64,000 bases of DNA. Source: Ascaphus truei (Eukaryota; Chordata; Amphibia; Anura; Ascaphidae). The stretch covers positions 4,663,872 to 4,727,871 of the forward strand of contig CM071570.1 in the NCBI GenBank assembly GCA_036426205.1, given 5' to 3'. The translations under genes and the position numbers were made by a program. The notes below the pieces were generated by a model, which made no database searches, had not been told where the DNA came from, and saw only the letters and a program-made list of their open reading frames with translations. Positions 56,686 to 64,000 of this stretch are shown in pieces; position 1 is the first letter of the stretch, and every line of letters begins with the position of its first letter.

Positions 56686-57615
56686 TATATATATATATAT
56701 TGCACACTGTCACTGTACAAATGAATGGGTGAAGGGTTAGTATTGGTGCAGTGTGGGTTAACCCCTTAATTACTTTAGCGGTTATTAACCGCTAAGGTAA
56801 TTAAGGTGATAACTGGCACCTCAAAGTATTTTCAATGTGTTCTTTTGGCAACGGAGCCCGTTTGAAGACCGGACTGCATCTCATCACCATGGGGTAAGTA
56901 GAACTCTATTTATTTAATTGATTAATGCGGTTTTATGTGTTTTTTAATGGGCAAATAATCTATTATCCATATCTGGATAATATTTGTTTAGCACATTACT
57001 GTGCTGTATGTGTTTGGGGGGGGGGGTATTTATTTATTTAAATGTATAAGACGAGGTTTATTTATTTTAAATACATGGTTGGTTTCTTAGGTCTGTGGGG
57101 ACCTCTGGAGAGCACCTGAGGTCTCCTCGGATTTCTCACGGGTACACACAGCTGCCGGGTCCACAGGGGATACCTGTGGGGTCCATTAGAGGGCCCCCAG
57201 CCCCCCATGGGAACCACCCGAGGACCCTCAGACGCCTGTGGGTCTGACCCGGGGCCCACCAGACACCCGCGGGCCCATCCGTGGGGTCCCCATTTTGGGC
57301 CCACAGTGAACCGCGGAGACCACTTGGTGGACTACGGCGCCTGTCGGGACCACCCGTATGCCTCCAGACCCTTTGTGAAACCCTTTGCTTGGCCACTGGA
57401 GCCTGCGGACACCCATCAGGTCCACCGGGGACTCCCGTGAGCCTGGGGTATTAACCCTGTATGTAAAATAATATATCATGTATTTATAGGGGGGCACAGG
57501 GGGTGGGTTATGTATTGAATAAATATAATGATGTTTATTCTGGGGCTGTGTATTGTTTTTCTTGTGGGTACTGGGAGTGGGGGAGGGGGGTATTGGCCCC
57601 AAGGGTATGTGGGTA

Positions 57616-58010
57616 CTGCTGCGACACACTTTATTCGAGCAAATGCCCAGTTTGTACCTGGCAGATACCTGGAATGCGCCGCTCCTCACCTCTGACAAGC
57701 CCCGTTGCGTTTGCCTTCCCAGCCATGGTTCATGCCTGGCTGATGGGCGGCTGATCTGTTAAATGATAATGATTAGGATTTAATAGGCTGCAATGCTTCG
57801 CGTGTCTACCAGATGGCATAAATTCATGAATTGTAATGCAGTATATATATATACTGTGCAGTATTGCAGCCAGCGGGAATAAAATGCTTCAATCCCTGCC
57901 TGGAAAATAACGCAATGCACTCGGGCAGAAAACAGTCACAAACCTCAATACACCCGAGTATACCCGAATTCGTGGGACTAGCCGAGCTCGAATAATGTGT
58001 GTCGCCAGTG
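57616..58010. mobile_element. 395-bp mariner-type MITE, copy 3
   Basis: The ends match copy 1 and are flanked by TA (57614-57615, 58011-58012). The uninterrupted site GGGTATGTGGGTAGGCCTCC exists in repeat A left (complement, about 11405-11425), which proves the insertion and the TA duplication. Confidence 0.92.
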
Positions 58011-58439
58011 TAGGCCTCCCGTCTGGGTAGTGGGTGAGGGTTGTTAGGCCTTACGGGGTGGGTAGTGGGGGAGGGTATTTAGGCCTCCTAAGTGGTGGGT
58101 GAGGGTGGGTTAACCCCTTAATGACTATAGCGGTTAATAACCGCTAAGGTGATTAAGGTGTTGGGGGACATTAGATTGGCTCTTTTTATTCTTGTTTATG
58201 TTTTTCAGCACCCGAGTGTATGGGCGGTGATAAAGATGAGGATGACCTTCATCGTGGGTGCCGGACAAGGGTGAGTACAAAATGTATTTATTTTATTTAT
58301 TGTGATTAATGTAATTTTAATATCTATATGTGGATAATAGTAATTTTGCCCATTAATGTATTGTATATGTTAGGGGGTGGGGTGGGGGATGTGTGTTGTA
58401 TATTACAATGTTTATTGGGGGCAATTGTCCCCAATAAAC

Positions 58440-59192
58440 ATGCTATTATGCCTTAACCCCTTCATTGCCTTAGCGGATAGCCGCTATGGTAATGAAGCAG
58501 CATGAATATATTTTTCATAATATTGTGCGGGAGCATGGGGTCTCCTGAGCTGAACCGCATTGATTTCTGGCGCAGGGACCCCCTGCTTTCCAAGTTACAG
58601 GCCCCATTTTGGGGCATCGGTGCCAGTGTCGCTGCCAACTTTATCGTGTCCACGTTGTGTATGGGACGCTATAAGATGATGGCGACACTGGCACCCGATG
58701 GCCCATACCTGTAACTCGGGAAGCAGGGGGTCCCTGAGGCTGAAATCAATGCGGTTCAGCTCAGGGGACCCCCTACTCCCACACAATATTATTAAAAATG
58801 CATTCATGCTGCTTCATTACCATCGCAGATAGCCGCAAAGGTAAGGAATTATTCTATATTGATATGTGTGTTTTTATTCCTAGTGTACATGTGCAGGGGG
58901 TCTCTGGAGGTGAACCGCTTTGGTTTTAGGTCCGTGGACACCCTGCTTCCTGAGATATAGGCCCCGTTATGGGGTGCCGGTATCCCTCTGCCGTTATGGG
59001 GTGCCGGTATCCCTCTGCTTGTTTACATCCCACGGTCAAGTGATTGGGACATCTAAATGCAGAGGGATACCGGCACCTCATAAATTGGCACGTATCTCGG
59101 GAAGCAGGGGGTCCCCAGACCTGAAACCAATGCGGTTCAGCTCCGGAGCCCCCCTGCACATCTACACTATGAATAAAATTGATTACAAATAA
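58440..59192. repeat. Repeat family B, third copy
   Basis: It starts CCCCTTCATTGCCTTAGCGG with the GCGGATAGCCGCTATGG palindrome and repeats the two-hairpin layout of 16.1-17.76 kb (CAGGGGACCCCCT, GGGGGTCTC, GTGCCGGTATCCCTCTG). A 24-base tandem duplication of GTTATGGGGTGCCGGTATCC lies at 58970-59018. Confidence 0.75.
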
Positions 59193-59640
59193 TTTTTAAT
59201 TTGCCGATGTTTGTGCATAGAGAGTCGCTGATCTCTCTCTGCTGCAGGCAGATCTCGGTAGGGGACGTCTTATCGGCAGGTAATCGCCAGGCAGACTGCC
59301 TCGCCACCAGCTACTTGGCGGGTTGCTCTCGCAGGGATTTGACTCTTCCTGCATACTGCGAGGGCAACCCGCCAAAAACAAGACGATTTTGAATCCCTGC
59401 CGAGAGTGCTTCTTCGGTGCTTACTGCATGAGGCCCTTAGCCTGAAATGTCTGGAACCCAAATCAGCATGAAGTTCCAGACGCCACCGTTCCCTTCTCTC
59501 CGGAGGACTTGCTTTTGTTTGACCAGGACTTAGCTCCAAACATCCTGGAACTAAAATCGTCTTGAAATCCCAACCGCAACCTCTAAGTTTTGATGAAGTA
59601 ATATTGCTGAAATGAAGATACTGTTGATATATTCCTGAAA
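59193..59640. other. Unassigned, possible MITE fragment
   Basis: GGCGGGTTGCTCTCGCAGGG (59318) and CTGCGAGGGCAACCCGCC (59356) form a local inverted repeat. GTGCTTACTGCATGAGGCCC (59419) resembles the edge at 8186. No gene. Confidence 0.35.
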
Positions 59641-60070
59641 TGGACTGGGTGGGTCTCTGGAGAAGGATTGAAAGCGATGTTCAGTTTCCATTTTGTAAAA
59701 TCTGTTATCCATTTTATGTGAAGGAATGTGTGTCTGGTGTACATGGGGGGTTTCGCTCCTAAGTAGATTTACGACTGTGACTGTAGTTTACGCCCACATT
59801 CCTAGTGAAAGTGTGTACTAGGTACATATTCAGAGATATTCTAACAAGGTTTTAAAGAGCTGTAAAATGATTGTTTTAAGAATTAAGGAGTGGTTAGTAT
59901 AAGTCTGCCTAGTAAAACATTTTAGACAAAGGAAATTAAATGTATAAAAAAGCCTGCTTAGACACTCCTGTGAGAGATTATTATAGTCTTTTGAATGAGT
60001 ATGATCATACTTTGCAATAAACTACTTATTATCAAATGAACCCTGTATGTCAGTTTGGAACATTGACAGT
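59641..60070 (+). mobile_element. 5' LTR (3' part) of a class I ERV-like element
   Basis: A TATA box ATGTATAAAAAAG (59940) and an AATAAA signal (GCAATAAAC, 60014) lie 70 bases apart, ending CATTGACA at about 60070. The left boundary is not visible. Confidence 0.55.
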
Positions 60071-60092
60071 TTGGCGACGAGGATGGGATTCC
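60071..60092 (+). promoter_or_regulatory. Candidate retroviral primer-binding site
   Basis: TTTGGCGACGAGGATGGGAT directly follows the LTR end. It begins with the TGG that pairs to a tRNA CCA terminus, in the position expected for minus-strand priming. Confidence 0.55.
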
Positions 60093-60577
60093 AAAATCTC
60101 AGACACTTGGACCAAAGGAGATGGATGGCTCTCACTGGGACACTCAACTCTATGGACAAGGTACTGTAAGGCTGTTAATGCTTTTCGTTTAAGGAGTTGG
60201 GTGTTTCATGAGGCCATGATTTCTCTGAAGTCTTGTCTGGGTGACGGAATTCCGATAATGAGTAGGTTATTGTAAGAATCAATTTATATAATCTGTGGGG
60301 GAATCAATTGATACAATCTGTGTGAGGTACACTTTGTGAGGTATATCCTGTGTGATCTGTGTGAAATAACGTAATTTTGCAGTAGTTATAATCTGTGTGG
60401 TTCTCTGTGTGAGAAATACTTTGTGGTTCTCTTTGTGAGAAATACTGTGTGTTCTCTGTGTGAGAAAAGAGCAAAAAACTGTGTGACAATATACATCTGC
60501 AACAGTTATAATCTGTGTGATTCTGTGGAAAAATAAAAGTCCTGTGTGGACATTAGTCCTATGTGAAAAATTTTTAA

Positions 60578-61364
60578 TGGGTCAAAAGAATTCTGTTGAG
60601 GAAATGGAGGGTGCCGGGGGAAAAACAATTAACTCCAAATTATATTAATTGCAAGGAAAATGAGGGACTGAACCTAAAAATCAATACAGCTCTCGTCTGT
60701 AGCCCACAGCTGCCGCACTAGTCCCCACCGTTTTCACTGGAATTAACACAGAAGAGGTTGCATGTCTGTGACATAGGAGTTTACAGTATCATTAACTTAG
60801 ATAGAAATTTGAGAGGATTCTAAAATTGTTTTCAATTAGTTTTAAAGTAATTAATATATATTTTGAAAGTTTTCAGATTAGTTACAAGAATAAGAATTGA
60901 AAAGTATATTCTTATTCAATTATTTTTTGTAGCAATAAGAATCAAATGGTATTTAGTTTTTTTTCTCAGCAAGAATGTAGGTAAACACTGCACTACTGTT
61001 TAGTGTGGATTTTTGGTATCATGCAAAGTTTTAAAACGTAAAAGTACATTTTTTAGAGTAATTCAATTAGACAAAAGAAAATCTGATCCAAGAATGGTAG
61101 GAAAGAGTTTTAAGCAGAGAGAGGTTGTGTAAAAGAGAGATAAGTTATTAGAATTATTTATTTACAAGATAAAACTGAGGCTCAGAATAGATTACAGGCT
61201 TAGAATAAAGGAAGGAAAAGAAAGTGTTATAAGTGTAAGTGTTAGAAAGTCAAGATATTTTGTCAGAAATTGCAAAGCCTCTAAAAGAGATGCAGGCATT
61301 GGCTAAAAAACGGTATAGAGTAAATAAGTAGAAATTACAATTTTCCCAATCTAAAGTTAAGATA
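60578..61364 (+). pseudogene. ERV-like gag remnant
   Basis: An ATG at 60578 opens MGQKNSVEEMEG, with the Gly-2 myristoylation-type start common in retroviral Gag, then stops after about 23 codons. A degraded zinc-knuckle piece (CYKC, then RYFVRNCKA in another frame) lies at about 61220-61275. Between them is AT-rich DNA with many stops. Two anchors in the right order after an LTR and primer site support gag, but decay is heavy. Confidence 0.4.
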
Positions 61365-61722
61365 CAGCTGCAGCGGCCGTTATTCGAACAAATCACAGCA
61401 CCAATTTCGTGTGCTCTGCTGTACTCCACGCGGCATGAATGGGGCAAATCGCCCCAGGCACCCGTGTTTATCGCGATTATTTTGTTGAATGTTATGGATG
61501 CTGTTTCTTCAGTTGCAATAAAATGAATGAATTGCAAAGTGTACAGTACTGTGCTACTGTTTTAATTTCAGGTGTTTAAAAACCAGAACACTAAAGTGCA
61601 ATATTCTGCACTCGCTGCACTCGTGTCTTAAGGCGGGAAGTTTGGATGACATCCCGCGACATGACGTGGGTATTCCGATATACACAATGCGTGAAGTGTT
61701 CGAATAACGGCCACTGCAGCTG
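61365..61722. mobile_element. 358-bp mariner-type MITE
   Basis: The ends CAGCTGCAGCGGCCGTTATT and the complement of AATAACGGCCACTGCAGCTG form a 26-bp inverted repeat with one mismatch, flanked by TA (61363-61364, 61723-61724). TTATTCGAACA at the inner end resembles TTTATTCGAGCA of the 395-399 bp family, so the two may be distantly related. Confidence 0.85.
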
Positions 61723-63379
61723 TATGCAACAAAAATGTCTAATTCCAGATCTACCACGTATGAGTGTATATTGACTGGCTCTAATAATGTCACAGTCCAT
61801 CGATGCCCTCATTGTTCTGAACAGAAGGAGTTTTTGCCTAAAAATAATCCCTAAAAAGTTTTGTTAGATTCTCAAGTATAGATAGGGTAAAATGATTGAC
61901 TGTTTAAGTAATCCCTGTGTGTCTGTGGTAATATGCTTCCCTCTTCTCCACAGCAATAAGTGGCAGATTCAGGTTTTTGATACAGAAGTAGTCTAAGTGC
62001 TGGCAATTTATTGTTGTGCCTTTAACAAAAGCTGTAAAAAAAACAGATCCGAATATGCTAATGAATTGTACCTGGGTGAAACCTATCTATGTGTAAGTTT
62101 TGTGTGAGAGTTAAATTATGGGGATGCCGGCTTATTATATGTATATAAAATTATTATCCAGGAACTTGCAAGTGCTTACAAAAATAAGAAAATTATTAAT
62201 TGCTCGCGATGAAGTTAAAATTTTAAAAAAGGTGTACACCCACTACAATACAAAAGTGATCAACACTGGACAAAGGAGAGTTTGAGAGTTTGTGGAAATA
62301 AACAGGAGGAAAAAGAATGGGCATAAGCGGGAAAGATCATTTGATATTTACTATTTTTATATTTAGCCCGGTTGCTGGTAAAATTTAAGAAGATCAATAT
62401 TTCTGGACAGACGGGTTTGTTTTTAAACCAGGAGATATTCTTTTTCCCTCTACACAAGCCCAGATAGCCCCCCTCCCCAGTTTAAAGAATGTGCAGATAC
62501 ATTCCAGAAGAATAATAAAAGAGAATGGAATTTTTATTAATTTAGTTTACAGGATCAAACTATTGTATTTTTTATTATTAGGATAAGTGAGAAATGTGTT
62601 TTTTGTTATTTTTGTAAAGTTGGTTGACTGTATATTTGCCATGGAAATTTTAGCCTTTATCGGGCTGTGAGAGAAGCTCCTTTTTTTAAAAACTCTGAGC
62701 TGCACAATACAGTAGGTCAAATGGTTTTTTTTCTGTTCTGAGCAGATTATTTATATTGGCATTGTATGTTATGGGGTATAATGTATGATATGTAATTTTA
62801 TAGTATAGAATGTTTTTAGTGTATAATGTTTAGGATTAATATGTTGTATACTGTAATATACACAAGAGTAATGTTTTAAAAGTGTTACCTCGTGTTGCTG
62901 TGATGCAAGGAGTGTGTCACCAGGTATATATATACGGTATATATATACGGTTTTGTGCCATTATCAGTGTCTTTAAAATCGTTTTGAAGTTTTCTGCCGA
63001 CAAATTTCTGTTTGAGGTTTGGTGGTTGCTGGAATGCAAGAATGGGAGGTTTGGGAAAAATTTCTTTTAATGTGGCATCCTCTGCCAGCATGGGTTGCAG
63101 ATCTTTGATTATTATTCATATCCTTTGGCATGTAAATGTGTTAAGGGTGAATGAGCTGAGGGTATTTCCTTTCCTGTACTTCAAAGGGGTGCCGATAAGC
63201 CGGCGACCCTCAGTCTAGCAAAAGTGACAAGGATGAAAAGCCCCAGAGCACCAAGTAATAAACATGGCCGGAATTCTGATAAGTACCAGATCCTGGGATA
63301 TTGACACATTAGGGCCAAACCCCAGACTAAGGGATGCCAGAAAAAGGGTGTATCTCAGGTATGCAAAGTTGCAGAGGTG
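61723..63379. other. AT-rich, probably ERV internal remnants; no gene recognised
   Basis: One short stretch (FKPGDILFP, about 62425) could be a piece of a pol or structural gene, but no motif series is present. A repeated ATATATACGGT pair lies at 62922-62952. Confidence 0.3.
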
Positions 63380-63975
63380 TCAAGCTGACACATTCGCTTT
63401 CCAAACCAGAAAGCCTTTTTGCCCGGTTTTGCAAACAAAACGGCGATTGGTAGGTTGAAAAATCACACAACGAGTATTTGGTGTACATGCAAATGATATC
63501 CTGGATCAGCCTATAACTGTGCCCCCCGGACTATCCTCAGGATGTTCCAGATTTGATTCATGATGTGACTACGCTTTACTCAGGATTTCATTCAAGCACA
63601 GTGGTAGTGGTTCCTGAAGACAAGGGTTAATAACATCGCAACTAAAGATTTACCCCAAACTTCGGAATTCGATAGCCCAAACGAATTCTAATGAAGTTCT
63701 ATGAAATTCTTGGGTTTGGCCAAGTTATTAGATCGGCAAGTTGCGATCTAGCCAAAGTGGACTTTTAACAGAGACCGCATTTCTTGCGCTTTATCGCAAA
63801 GGACAATTTATTTTGTTTCCCCATCCCAGTAAGTGTTGTTTAAAGTGTATTCTGAAGTTGTCGTGTGCTTGTCTATCAAGGAAATAAATCACAATTTATT
63901 TTGTACCTTGTTTTGTTCAATTGAGTACCCAGAAATATAAAAGTGTTGGCAAAGTTGTGTCCAACGTGACGCACT
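63380..63975 (+). repeat. LTR-like fragment, copy 2 of the family at 0.8-1.35 kb
   Basis: Same landmarks and orientation as 800-1350, diverged by substitutions and small indels. Homology ends at GTCCAACGTGAC (copy 1: GTCCACCGTGAC). The sequence after this differs. Confidence 0.45.
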
Positions 63976-64000
63976 CACAGGAAAACACTGCTACATTTAT

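Larger units (their letters stand above)
55872..58400 (+). repeat. Repeat family A, right copies, partly tandem
   Basis: 55872-56365 and 56690-57190 are direct copies about 825 bases apart, both starting TATATATATATTGCACAC and containing AATGAATGGGTGAAGGGTTAG, the AGCGGTTATTAACCGCT palindrome, GGAGCCCGTTTGA and GGGGTAAGTAGAACTC. 57190-58400 continues the inverse of 10850-12500, interrupted by a MITE at 57616-58010. GC-rich ORFs on both strands look like composition artefacts. Confidence 0.7.

Noticed and set aside
59641..63975. A single ERV from the LTR at 59.6 kb to the LTR-like copy at 63.4 kb
   Set aside because: The two LTR sequences do not match each other, so they cannot be the pair of one provirus.

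Overview
The window looks like repeat-dense intergenic DNA from a vertebrate, most probably a frog or other amphibian. The evidence is a vomeronasal type-2 receptor (V2R) exon beside CR1, L2 and L1/Tx1-type LINEs, a Penelope-like element with a GIY-YIG endonuclease, a Gmr1-type Ty3/gypsy element, a class I ERV-like LTR, a Helitron and many TA-flanked mariner-type MITEs. This repertoire is known together from amphibians and fishes; the species assignment is inference. I saw no rRNA, tRNA, CRISPR or bacterial-type features. No host gene is complete. The host-like coding pieces are one V2R exon (6445-6736, minus) and one small forkhead-domain ORF (24549-24851, minus).

Left third (1-18.6 kb): an LTR-like fragment; a CR1 LINE split by a 549-bp insertion with a 14-bp target duplication; a GC-rich segment with paired NRF-1-like sites; a decayed L1/Tx1 fragment; the V2R exon; tandem and microsatellite DNA; then a mosaic of two palindrome-rich repeat families (A at 10.85-12.69 kb, B at 16.1-17.76 kb), MITEs, a Helitron 3' end and an 800-bp foldback.

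Middle (18.6-38.4 kb): 19.5-21.0 kb holds a decayed Tc1/mariner transposase that appears to be interrupted by two short GT-AG introns. On the same strand 3.5 kb upstream lies a forkhead ORF with altered recognition-helix residues. Between them are a proline-rich ORF on the other strand and tandem hairpin units. This block is the best candidate for something undescribed. It is followed by inverted repeats, a solo Gmr1-type LTR with a verifiable empty site, and an LTR element (32.8-36.5 kb) that shows a gag-like reading frame but no pol.

Right half (38.4-64 kb): a 4-kb mariner-type TIR element whose internal minisatellite has been split by a 2.8-kb L2 LINE; a Penelope element (about 43.5-48.0 kb, minus) with hammerhead ribozyme motifs at both ends, the 5' one locally inverted; a Gmr1-like retrotransposon (48.0-54.06 kb, minus) with integrase upstream of RT and a second partial internal region beyond its 3' LTR; a foldback; a 1.4-kb Helitron carrying a long (AC)n tract; further A and B repeat copies; and a decayed ERV-like region.

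Almost every mobile-element gene has stops or frameshifts, so these are fossils. Several insertions can be dated relative to each other from nesting and empty-site comparisons inside the window.
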